From the NCBI GenBank assembly GCA_946625675.1, contig CAMOTI010000116.1, positions 1 through 35,927 on the forward strand: a DNA stretch of 35,927 nucleotides, written 5' to 3'. The first letter of the stretch is position 1, and the number at the start of each line of letters is the position of its first letter. Source of the stretch: an uncultured Prevotellaceae bacterium. GTDB lineage: Bacteria; Bacteroidota; Bacteroidia; Bacteroidales; Bacteroidaceae. A program made the position numbers and the translations under genes. The notes under the pieces are model-generated. The model ran no database searches and was not told the origin of the DNA. It saw only the letters and a program-made list of their open reading frames with translations. This document shows, piece after piece, positions 15,057 to 22,371 of this stretch.

Positions 15057-16646
15057 TTATTTGATGTTGAGGCGCAGTCCGAGGGAGAGGTTGAGTCCGA
15101 CGGGATAGTCGCCGTAGAAAGTATGCACAGAAGTGCTGTTCTTGATGTGGTAGGACAGTCCGGGCTCGGCATAGACGCTGAATGTGCGGTTGAGCTTGAA
15201 TTCCGCTCCTGCGGCTGCGTTGAGCGAGAACTGCAGGGGATGGATATGGATGTCCTTGGTTTCGATGGACTTCTGAAACTTGAAGTTCATTTCTCTGACG
15301 GTCTGCTCTCCCTTGAACATCTTTTCTGCCATGATTCCGGCAGACGCGTAGATGTTGAACCGTTGGTTCTGCCAGATGCTGTAGCTCATGTTGACTGGGA
15401 TGCCGATGTAGTTGAGCTGTTGCTTGGTCTGGTGCCATTTTTCGTAGTTGTTCCTTCCGTCCGATATGTCGGAGTTCTGGCGGGTGTAGGTGATTCCGCC
15501 TTCTATGCTCCACCGGTCGTTCAGGCGGTAGCTGACCATGACACCGAACCGCAGCGGCTGATGGTGACGGACGTTTTCTTTGCTCTTCTGTTCCGTTTTG
15601 ATTTTTCTTGGCGACAGTTTTCCGTCAGAATCGTCTTTGCCGGAGTCGTCGTTGCCACCGGGGCTATCCGGTTTGTCGCCGCCCGGCTTGTCGGGGTCGT
15701 TGCCGCCCGGCTTTTCAGGGTCGTTCAGCGGGTCGTCTCCTGGGCTGCTATAGTAGACAGATGAATTATCAAATATACTCGATGGTGAGCCTCCTATTCC
15801 ATTGTTGGCGAAGAATGCCTTGGCCATGAGCTTGGGAGCGTCTGTCGGCGATGTGTTTTGTCCTCCTGTGGTCGTGGCAAGGGCGGGGAGGTGGCGTGTC
15901 GGCCTTTGCGGATTTCGTCCTGATGGTTGTTGGCTGTCGGGTTTCCTGTTGTCCTGTGCCGTGATCTCCGAGGGCTTGACGGCCGTGGAGGTTGCAGGAG
16001 GGGTGTTTTCTTCCGGTTTGTGGGGAGAAAGCCCGGTGGCTTTTTCCTGCGGCTCAGTTTCGGCCAGGAGTTGCGGCTGGTTTTCGGTTTCTGTATGGCT
16101 ATCCGAATGACTGTCTTCTGCTACAAGAGGAAGGCTGGATGTACGGTCAGCTTCTTTGCTGTCGCTCATGCCTTGAGGTCTCGCAGCATTTCTTGCTGTC
16201 TCATGGCTGAGACACAGGCCGGCGTCATTGTCCGGTTTGCTTTGGGCGGAGAGCTGCAGGGGCGTTTGCCTTGAGATTGAAGGAACCGCGTCGGACGAAG
16301 TCTCCGGGTGCGTTTCGGACGGGTGTTCAGCAGTCGTTGTTGTGTCTGTCAGATTCGTGCCAGAGGCTGGTGCGGGTGTCCCTTGCGTTGCTGCTGGGAC
16401 TGACTGTCTGGCTTGCCTTTTTGCGTCCTTGCTGCCTCCGTCGTTTCCGCTCAGCATCCACCATGCACCGCTGGCAAGCAGCAGCACGACTGCGGCCGCT
16501 GCTCCTATCCGCTGCCATCTCTGCCGTCGTACGGAAGGCTGGTTCGATGCCAGGGCTGTCTCTAACGCATCCCACGACACGGAGGGCACATCCATGCTGA
16601 AGTCGTCCAGCTTCTGGCGCATTTCTTTTATAGTCTGTTCGTTCAT
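15057..16646 (-). CDS. Inner-membrane-anchored protein with outer-membrane beta-barrel domain
   Basis: A 529-residue protein. Residues 1-46 are cytoplasmic and resemble the short N-termini (acidic, W-D-A-L-E) of Bacteroidetes proteins encoded next to ECF sigma factors. A single TM helix covers 47-65. Residues 70-350 are a long Pro/Ser/Gly/Asp-rich linker with PGG-DPD/KPGG-type repeats, and about 358-529 form an OmpW/PorT-like beta-barrel ending in LGLRLNIK. The ATG overlaps the sigma-factor stop as ATGA, which indicates translational coupling. I infer an anti-sigma-like role that links the sigma factor to the outer membrane. An upstream in-frame start at 16775 lies inside the sigma gene and is unlikely. 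Confidence 0.75.
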   Translation of the reverse strand: MNEQTIKEMRQKLDDFSMDVPSVSWDALETALASNQPSVRRQRWQRIGAAAAVVLLLASGAWWMLSGNDGGSKDAKRQARQSVPAATQGTPAPASGTNLTDTTTTAEHPSETHPETSSDAVPSISRQTPLQLSAQSKPDNDAGLCLSHETARNAARPQGMSDSKEADRTSSLPLVAEDSHSDSHTETENQPQLLAETEPQEKATGLSPHKPEENTPPATSTAVKPSEITAQDNRKPDSQQPSGRNPQRPTRHLPALATTTGGQNTSPTDAPKLMAKAFFANNGIGGSPSSIFDNSSVYYSSPGDDPLNDPEKPGGNDPDKPGGDKPDSPGGNDDSGKDDSDGKLSPRKIKTEQKSKENVRHHQPLRFGVMVSYRLNDRWSIEGGITYTRQNSDISDGRNNYEKWHQTKQQLNYIGIPVNMSYSIWQNQRFNIYASAGIMAEKMFKGEQTVREMNFKFQKSIETKDIHIHPLQFSLNAAAGAEFKLNRTFSVYAEPGLSYHIKNSTSVHTFYGDYPVGLNLSLGLRLNIK

Positions 16647-17215
16647 CGTGTTCTGCGTTTGGATTGTTGATAATCTTTGATTTTCTTCGACAGCAGGTTC
16701 TTGGCCTTGCTGAACTGAGAGGCTGAGGTGTCCTTCTTGATTCCGAGATGGTCGGCTATCTGCTGGTGCGACCACCCCTCAAACACAAAGAGGTTGAGCA
16801 CGGTGCGGTAGCCGGTGGGCAGTTCCCGTATCAGCTGGTGCAATTCCTCGGGAGGGATGTCGCTGAGGGTGGCTTCTTTCTCTTCCGTCTCGTCGGCTAT
16901 GTTCTGGCTGAGCGGCGCCAGCTCATGCAGCTTACGCTCTTTGAGAAATTTCAGCGACTGGTTGACGGCAATGCGTGTGGTCCATGCCTTCAAGGAGCCT
17001 TCGCCTTTGTATCGGAACTGTGAAACGTGGGACAGGATGCTGACGAGCGTGTCCTGCACCACGTCTTTCAGGTCTTCGTCGTCTGCCACATACCGGGCGC
17101 ATACGGCCGTGAGTTTTCCTGCGTAGAGAGTATAGAATTCCCTAAGGGCGGCTTTGTCGCCACCCTGCAGCTGCCTCGCAAGGCGTTCCTCGTTATGTCC
17201 CGATTGTCGTTGCAC
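16643..17215 (-). CDS. ECF-type RNA polymerase sigma factor
   Basis: A 190-residue sigma-70 family protein with region 2 at about 20-95 (LKDVVQDTLVSILSHV, then AWTTRIAVNQSLKFL) and region 4 at about 122-185 (ELPTGYRTVLNLFVFEGWSHQQIADHLGIKK, then SQFSKAKNLL). The start appears to be GTG at 17215, since no upstream ATG exists in frame. A weak -7-like sequence TAGATTTA lies at 17257-17264 on this strand. It heads the run that encodes the beta-barrel fusion, serpin, PI-PLC-like and small lipoproteins, which are likely targets or co-transcribed genes. Confidence 0.88.
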   Translation of the reverse strand: MQRQSGHNEERLARQLQGGDKAALREFYTLYAGKLTAVCARYVADDEDLKDVVQDTLVSILSHVSQFRYKGEGSLKAWTTRIAVNQSLKFLKERKLHELAPLSQNIADETEEKEATLSDIPPEELHQLIRELPTGYRTVLNLFVFEGWSHQQIADHLGIKKDTSASQFSKAKNLLSKKIKDYQQSKRRTR

Positions 17216-17830
17216 GCGTCTGTCTGTCGGACAAGATTTTGATGTTTCTGCCCTTATAAATCTAAAAATTCGAAAAACTTGCCTGAAAAAAGAATAAATT
17301 TAAGGCGAGAACAAAAGAATCGTTGCTTAGAAATTGAGAATGATGATTTTGGGGATTTTGCGAAGGTTATTCGTTCCAATAGTCTCTATGATCATATTTT
17401 TTTTTGGCTATAAAGGTACGATTCTTATGTCAAACCGCCAAAAATATATACTATATTTGGCGGTTTGGGGTAAAAAATGATGGCATTCCGCCAAAAATAA
17501 TATATTTGTGGCATGCCCGATTCGTTGCTGTTTTGATAGAACCTTGCTGAAACATATCTGCCACTGGCTTCTTTTGTCCTTCTTTTTGTTGTTTTCCGCC
17601 TATTCACGACTCCATCTCTTTCACATGGCAAATGCATTATTTTACCTTCTCAATCCAACTTTACGCCAAATGGATGAAATGGATGATGGTGTTTTGCCTT
17701 TTTTCTTTTATCTTAGCCACGAAGAAATAAAAAAGTTGCCCGTACTTTTGCGATAATCAGATTTATTTCATAAATTTGTATAAAATCGCAAACCTTTTGT
17801 AAATAAAGGCAGTCTGAGGGATTGAGGAAA
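17216..17830. other. 615-bp intergenic region left of the mobile element
   Basis: AT-rich DNA without a convincing gene. It contains two palindrome-like repeats (listed separately) and scattered TAnnTTTG matches. Small reading frames at 17508-17756 (+) and 17425-17637 (-) show no domain, signal peptide or credible start context. Before the element inserted, this stretch would have joined directly to the DNA at 28423. Confidence 0.6.
17431..17512 (+). repeat. Two operator-like palindromes with the same core
   Basis: Copy 1 (17431-17467) is a perfect 12-bp inverted repeat, CAAACCGCCAAA with TTTGGCGGTTTG, around an AT spacer. Copy 2 (17489-17512) repeats CCGCCAAAAATA and ends TATATTTGTGG. Each contains TATATTTG (17452-17459, 17501-17508), which matches the Bacteroidetes -7 consensus, so a repressor bound here could block transcription. 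No gene nearby clearly uses them. Confidence 0.5.
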
Positions 17831-17853
17831 AATCGGGTTACGAATAAGAGACC
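17831..17853 (+). repeat. Left attachment repeat (attL)
   Basis: A 23-bp sequence beginning AATCGGGTTACG and ending AAGAGACC, repeated exactly at 28400-28422. Weaker similarity continues to about 17886 (TTCCGCA, TCTGC, GATTTGCTT) and is matched to the right of the other copy. Confidence 0.8.
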
Positions 17854-17897
17854 GTTCTCAATTCCGCATTCTGCTTTGATTTGCTTGTCAATGAACT

Positions 17898-17974
17898 CCC
17901 GACGCTAAACCACCAGCCTGTTTAATGGCTCATTGTCGGGGACAAAGGTACAAATAAAATATGATATGGACAAA
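17898..17974 (-). promoter_or_regulatory. Outward promoter and structured leader at the left end
   Basis: On the minus strand a TTTG (17971-17974) and a TACCTTTG (17943-17950) are separated by exactly 20 nt, an excellent match to the Bacteroidetes promoter. The predicted start near 17937 begins a stem in which CCCGAC (17935-17940) pairs with GTCGGG (17898-17903) around an inner GCC/GGC stem. Transcription would cross attL and leave the element. In an excised circle it would run across the joined ends toward the integrase gene. Confidence 0.55.
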
Positions 17975-18087
17975 TAAAAATTGTCTATTAACACACATCT
18001 TTAATAATATATACTAATAATGACAAGAAAATACTAACAATTTATAAAAGACATTGATTAAATGGATTTTCTTTTCTTCAAAATGAT

Positions 18088-18095
18088 TAAATTTG
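18088..18095 (+). promoter_or_regulatory. -7 element for the winged-helix/TM gene
   Basis: TAAATTTG matches TAnnTTTG. The start would fall near 18102, giving a leader of about 13 nt before ATG 18115. The -33 region is T-rich without a clear TTTG. Confidence 0.5.
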
Positions 18096-18114
18096 CAACA
18101 TAAATAGACATTGT

Positions 18115-18645
18115 ATGAAGAAAGAATTTAAAGAAGACAATATGATACTTTTAGAGTATCGTACCAAATACTACTTCATAAGTTGCGTACTAGACATTTT
18201 AGAAGAAAAGAAAAATCTTTTTAAACAAGATGAAGTTGATGCACAAGATGTTTTCAGTATATTCCAACAGAGATATTCTAATATGGATACACATTGGAAT
18301 ATCCCTGCTAAACAGCTTGAGATTTATCTACTTCATATGAGATGGATGGGACTTATAGGACTTAATCAAACATCTGAAAGTTTGATGATTAGATTAACAG
18401 ATGCAGGGAAAAATGCTTTTCAATCACAAGTATATCATAGTATAGCAGCAAATTTGTATTATTCAAAGAAAACAGAAATACTCACTAAAATTTCAATAGT
18501 AATTGCAATAATTTCCATGATTATCGCTCTTTTTGCATTGCTGTTGGGTTGTAGTGGAAGAGATTCCAATATTGGATTTACAATCAATAATGCATTGGCC
18601 TTTTTTCAGTCATTTTTTAGATGTTTTCCTCTCTGGATACAATAA
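18115..18645 (+). CDS. Winged-helix-like protein with C-terminal TM helix
   Basis: A 176-residue protein I do not recognise. Residues 15-110 are predicted helical and end in MIRLTDAGKNAF, a pattern typical of the wing of winged-helix domains, so nucleic-acid or protein contact is possible. Residues 124-145 are strongly hydrophobic (a TM helix), with a short C-terminal tail. The gene is much more AT-rich than its neighbours. It lies just upstream of the methyltransferase on the same strand, which has its own promoter. It could be a regulator or a membrane-tethered sensor of the restriction-modification locus; this is inference. Confidence 0.6.
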   Translation: MKKEFKEDNMILLEYRTKYYFISCVLDILEEKKNLFKQDEVDAQDVFSIFQQRYSNMDTHWNIPAKQLEIYLLHMRWMGLIGLNQTSESLMIRLTDAGKNAFQSQVYHSIAANLYYSKKTEILTKISIVIAIISMIIALFALLLGCSGRDSNIGFTINNALAFFQSFFRCFPLWIQ

Positions 18646-18661
18646 TCTGATTATTTTTTCG

Positions 18662-18669
18662 TAATTTTG
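18662..18669 (+). promoter_or_regulatory. -7 element for the methyltransferase operon
   Basis: TAATTTTG matches TAnnTTTG and would start transcription near 18676, about 22 nt before ATG 18698. A short palindrome, AATAATC-T-GATTATT, lies immediately upstream (18641-18655) and may be a regulatory site. Confidence 0.55.
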
Positions 18670-18697
18670 CAAACAGATTTTAAATATTGAGCAAATA

Positions 18698-20581
18698 ATG
18701 GCAGAAAGAAAAGAGTTCCTACAAGGTCGTAAGCCTGTGACATTCGTTGACCTGTTCGCCGGGGCGGGCGGCATCAGCGAAGGGTTTATGCAGGCCTACA
18801 CCGACAGCAAATACTACGATTTCGTGCTGGCAAGCGACATCAACGAGAACTGCGAACTGACCCACCGTGTCCGTTACAACGAACAGTTGGGACTTAACAC
18901 GAAGTTCGTCACGGAGGACATCTTGTCGCCGACATTCCTACCGCATTTGCTGAAGGAGCTGAAGGGCAAGCAGGTGGACGTGGTGACAGGCGGTCCCAGT
19001 TGTCAGTCGTTCAGCCTGTCGGGTCGGCGCAAGCGTTTCGATAAGCGCGACGGTCTTTTCAATCACTATTTGAAAGTGATTCGTGCCCTGCGTCCCAAAT
19101 ATTTTGTAATGGAGAACGTAAAGGGCTTGCTGACTAAGGACAATGGCCGTTTCAAGGTGGAGATTATGCGCGAAATGCGGTCGATTATCGACGACAAGGC
19201 CGTTGGCTCTTTCCTCACTTTTGTCGATGGACTGCTAAAGCAATCGTGTACTCCTTTCTTTGCCAGTGCTATGCTTGCCAAATTGCAGATGGAGATAACG
19301 AGCGACGAGGACAAGGCCAATGCCTACAAGGAGCAATTCTTTGACTTGCTGGACGGACAACTGCGTACCATTACCCGCCAGATAGACTACCGCATTAGCA
19401 AGTCCGACCGCTATATCAGTACCATCCGCCACGGACTTTATTTACTCCGCCGCAACGAGCAGCGTGAGAAGATAACTGCCGACATCATCAACGAGAAAAC
19501 CGTGTCGAACATCGACAACGATATGTTTGCCGAGAAATTCAACGAGTTCCTTGCTGCCATTTCCGACGAGGAGATTTCTGCCAAGATTAAATTTGCCGTC
19601 GGTCAAGTCGAGGCTTTGAAAAATGCTGGGCAGGACACAGAGGACTTGCTGAATGCCGTTGAACTCTATTCGTATTCTCTTGACGAATGTTTTGAGGAGT
19701 TAAAAGGAATGGCCAAGGATAAGAAGTGCTTGCCAGAATACGACGGTATAATGAGCCACTTACGTTTGTACAATGTTGCGCAGATGGTGTTGCTGTCTTC
19801 CGACTATGGCGTACCGCAGAATCGTGAGCGCGTTGTTTTTATCGGTAGCCGTAACGACCAGAAGCCTGTCAAGGAGATTCCCGCCACGGTAAAGAAAGAA
19901 GAAAAGGTCACGGTTTACGAGGCCATTGCAGATCTTGATTTCATTGGCAATGGTGAGGTGCGGACTGAATATGCTGCGCCAGAGCCTCACCCCGAATGGG
20001 ACGGACTTATTAAGCACCGTAAAGTAGATGGCGAGATATGCGATAATGCAGAGGCAATGACCTTTGCCGAATGGTCAAAGACTGGTCGTCTCTCACACCG
20101 CTTCACATACGACTGCCCACCATTCTACGTTAAGGATAAGGAAGAGTTGAACGGCAAGATGAACATGGAAACAGCCGAACTTTTCAATCATCAGACCAGC
20201 GCACAGAACGAAACCGTGATGCGTCGTCTGCAAGTTATTGCCGAGTGCGGTGGCTATACAGATGAGTGCAAAGCTAAACTGAAAGAACTGGGGTTGAAAT
20301 CGCAGAAGCGCAATTACTTTGTATTGAAACCCGAAGCGCAAAGTCCGACAGTTGTCACAATGCCCGATGATTTCATACATTACTCCCGCTATCGTGCTAT
20401 GACCGTCCGCGAAATGGCTCGTTTGCAGTCGTTTGATGACAGCTTCGTGTTCCAAGGAAAACGGCAGACTGGCGGTGACAAGCGTAAAAGTGAGATACCG
20501 CAGTACACGCTCGTCGGCAATGCCGTGCCGCCGCTGATGTCTCGCGCCATTGGAAATGAAATCCTCAAAAACATTGAATAG
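18698..20581 (+). CDS. DNA (cytosine-5-)-methyltransferase
   Basis: A 627-residue type II modification enzyme that methylates cytosine at C5 using S-adenosylmethionine. Motif I is FVDLFAGAGG (16-25). Motif IV, GGPSCQSFS, gives catalytic Cys102 (the usual PPC reads PSC). Motif VI is ENV (139-141), motif VIII QNRER (374-378), motif IX MTVREMARLQ, and motif X YTLVGNAVPP. About 215 residues, mostly helical, are inserted between motifs VI and VIII, which makes it much longer than the usual 330-420. The stop is 3 nt before the restriction-enzyme start, so expression is coupled and protects host DNA. Confidence 0.93.
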   Translation: MAERKEFLQGRKPVTFVDLFAGAGGISEGFMQAYTDSKYYDFVLASDINENCELTHRVRYNEQLGLNTKFVTEDILSPTFLPHLLKELKGKQVDVVTGGPSCQSFSLSGRRKRFDKRDGLFNHYLKVIRALRPKYFVMENVKGLLTKDNGRFKVEIMREMRSIIDDKAVGSFLTFVDGLLKQSCTPFFASAMLAKLQMEITSDEDKANAYKEQFFDLLDGQLRTITRQIDYRISKSDRYISTIRHGLYLLRRNEQREKITADIINEKTVSNIDNDMFAEKFNEFLAAISDEEISAKIKFAVGQVEALKNAGQDTEDLLNAVELYSYSLDECFEELKGMAKDKKCLPEYDGIMSHLRLYNVAQMVLLSSDYGVPQNRERVVFIGSRNDQKPVKEIPATVKKEEKVTVYEAIADLDFIGNGEVRTEYAAPEPHPEWDGLIKHRKVDGEICDNAEAMTFAEWSKTGRLSHRFTYDCPPFYVKDKEELNGKMNMETAELFNHQTSAQNETVMRRLQVIAECGGYTDECKAKLKELGLKSQKRNYFVLKPEAQSPTVVTMPDDFIHYSRYRAMTVREMARLQSFDDSFVFQGKRQTGGDKRKSEIPQYTLVGNAVPPLMSRAIGNEILKNIE

Positions 20582-20584
20582 CCT

Positions 20585-21796
20585 ATGATACACATGAGAG
20601 AGTTCAACGCCTTCGAGGCAAAGAATGTAAAGTTCCTCGTGAATAAGCAAGTTGCCTACGCGACTATCCAAATCACGGCGACTGGTTTCAAAAAGAGTAT
20701 CCTTGATGCAACGGCACCAGTCAGAGCGTACTTTTTAGAGAAATGTATTCACGATTACGAAGAGCAGCCCCAAGGTCCAGAACACAAAAGGCTCATTGAC
20801 ACTTTTATCTTGACCGATTTAGAGCAGCGCAAAACACAATCTTCTCTCTACCGTCCCGTCACCAAGAAGGGCGACCCTCGCATGTGGGTTTATCACATCA
20901 ATGAGTTCGTCAATCCCGACGAGATTTTTGCTTTGATTGCTTATGGAAAGAAACTATATGTCATCAACCTCTCACAGATAGACATAGAACGCTCATACAA
21001 TTCTCGGTTAGAGAATCCCATCCGTGATTTGATAAATGCCATACACGGTCAAGCAACATCCATTTCCGACGAACTTCTTGGAATGATTCGCAACAGAATG
21101 AGCGACTGGATTCCTTCCGAGATTTTAGCTGATACAGGTATTGGTCGCACAGTTGAAACGGTGCTCGGCATCCCTATGAACGATTCCAAGCAGCCTGACT
21201 ACAAAGGCATAGAACTGAAAAGCAAACGAGAAAAGGCCAACGTCAGAAGCAATCTTTTTACACAATCTCCAAATTGGCCTTTGAGCAAGCTGAAAAGCGG
21301 TAAGGCAATCGTTGACCGTTACGGCTATATTCCCGATGGATATACCCACAAATGTCTGCACGTAACACTTTCTGCTTTGAAACCTAATCCGCAGGGATTA
21401 GGGCTGAATGTGGACTATGGAAAAGACTGGCTCGAAGCGAATGAATATTCGCTAACGGCAAATGATGAAGGAATCTATAAGAAACTGAACGATGTATCTG
21501 TTTGGCAACTCATGGACTTGCACGAACGTCTGCTAACCAAGCATCATGAAACATTCTGGATAGATGTTGACACTCGTATTATTCGAGACCACGAATATTT
21601 CCGGGTGACAACAATCGATCATACAAAGAACCCCATTCCTTCGCAGTTCGACATCTTGTTAGAGCAGGGCAAGATAACCGTCGATTTCTTGCTGTGTCGT
21701 GACTCTGGCGGTGATACCTATTCGTTCAAGGTTGGAAAGAAAGACCGCGCACTGCTATTTCCTGAGAGCGAGACGTACATTATCAATGCAATATAA
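20585..21796 (+). CDS. MvaI/BcnI-like type II restriction endonuclease
   Basis: A 403-residue protein whose central segment QPDYKGIELKSKRE (residues 204-217) fits the PD-(D/E)xK nuclease core, with Asp205, Glu210 and Lys212. The G-I-E-L-K-S context is characteristic of the MvaI/BcnI family, monomeric enzymes that cut CCWGG or CCSGG. A conserved-looking DNA-recognition region follows (residues 220-330), then a beta-rich C-terminal part. About 180 N-terminal residues come before the core. The paired C5 methyltransferase supports the restriction role. A second ATG at 20594 is an alternative start. The exact site recognised cannot be read from the sequence. Confidence 0.82.
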   Translation: MIHMREFNAFEAKNVKFLVNKQVAYATIQITATGFKKSILDATAPVRAYFLEKCIHDYEEQPQGPEHKRLIDTFILTDLEQRKTQSSLYRPVTKKGDPRMWVYHINEFVNPDEIFALIAYGKKLYVINLSQIDIERSYNSRLENPIRDLINAIHGQATSISDELLGMIRNRMSDWIPSEILADTGIGRTVETVLGIPMNDSKQPDYKGIELKSKREKANVRSNLFTQSPNWPLSKLKSGKAIVDRYGYIPDGYTHKCLHVTLSALKPNPQGLGLNVDYGKDWLEANEYSLTANDEGIYKKLNDVSVWQLMDLHERLLTKHHETFWIDVDTRIIRDHEYFRVTTIDHTKNPIPSQFDILLEQGKITVDFLLCRDSGGDTYSFKVGKKDRALLFPESETYIINAI

Positions 21797-21799
21797 GAC

Positions 21800-22213
21800 A
21801 TGAAGAAGAATAGATGGTTGTATTATACCGCTGGGGTCGCAGCATTACCAATAGCCATAAGGATAATTGTCTTCCTTCTCATGGCGAAACAGGACTTATC
21901 GGTGTTGGTTAACGCTGTTGATTTCGTCTATTTCGGCTTAACTCTAAATTTGTCGAATATGAACGAGTTGAACAGCCTGCGAATCAAGAAAAGACATAAG
22001 GCGATAAGTGAGAATGACAGGGAAAAACTATCCAGTTGGTCAATCTACGCAATTATTGTTCTCTGTCTCATACTCGGCTTTCTCTATGTGCCAGAAGGGG
22101 GGCAGGATGTCTTTAATCCTATAACAATGCTCATAGCTTCTATATCCCTTGCTGTAGCATCCTTCTTTTTAAGTCTTCATGTTATAAACAAGATAAACAG
22201 AATAGAGGTATGA
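21800..22213 (+). CDS. Four-TM membrane protein of unknown function
   Basis: A 137-residue protein with four hydrophobic segments (about 8-28, 33-52, 79-97, 107-128) and a basic loop (RIKKRHKA) after the second. It starts 3 nt after the restriction-enzyme stop, and its TGA overlaps the ATG of the next gene (ATGA), so it is part of the same operon. I do not recognise a family. Its position suggests a membrane component of an accessory defence module rather than a transporter, but this is inference. Confidence 0.65.
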   Translation: MKKNRWLYYTAGVAALPIAIRIIVFLLMAKQDLSVLVNAVDFVYFGLTLNLSNMNELNSLRIKKRHKAISENDREKLSSWSIYAIIVLCLILGFLYVPEGGQDVFNPITMLIASISLAVASFFLSLHVINKINRIEV

Positions 22214-22371
22214 ATACAATTGATGTTATTTTCTTAATTGTTGTTATTGCTTTTTGCATCTATGGTGTTTACCTTGGATTACGGGCAATGCATGACATTC
22301 GAACAAAAAGTATAGAAGAATTTGAGACAAGACGCAACGAAATTAGAAAGGAGTTTAATGATGGAAAATAA
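22210..22371 (+). CDS. 53-residue single-TM protein
   Basis: A small protein starting at the ATG that overlaps the upstream stop (22210-22212). Residues 4-24 form one TM helix (DVIFLIVVIAFCIYGVYLGL). The remaining 29 residues are highly charged and likely helical (KSIEEFETRRNEIRKEF). It overlaps the next gene by 11 nt. The chain of overlaps on both sides argues for a real translated gene despite its size. The function is unknown; a small partner of the adjacent 4-TM protein is plausible. Confidence 0.65.
   Translation: MNTIDVIFLIVVIAFCIYGVYLGLRAMHDIRTKSIEEFETRRNEIRKEFNDGK

Noticed and set aside
17508-17756. 82-residue ORF (+) starting with GTG
   Set aside because: Cys/Phe-rich start, no domain, no proper signal peptide, and its start overlaps a palindrome. 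Likely chance.
17766-17779. 14-bp sequence TTTCATAAATTTGT shared with 28555-28568, considered as the true element end
   Set aside because: It lies outside the 23-bp direct repeats on both sides and contains a promoter -7 match, so chance promoter similarity is more likely than an attachment site.
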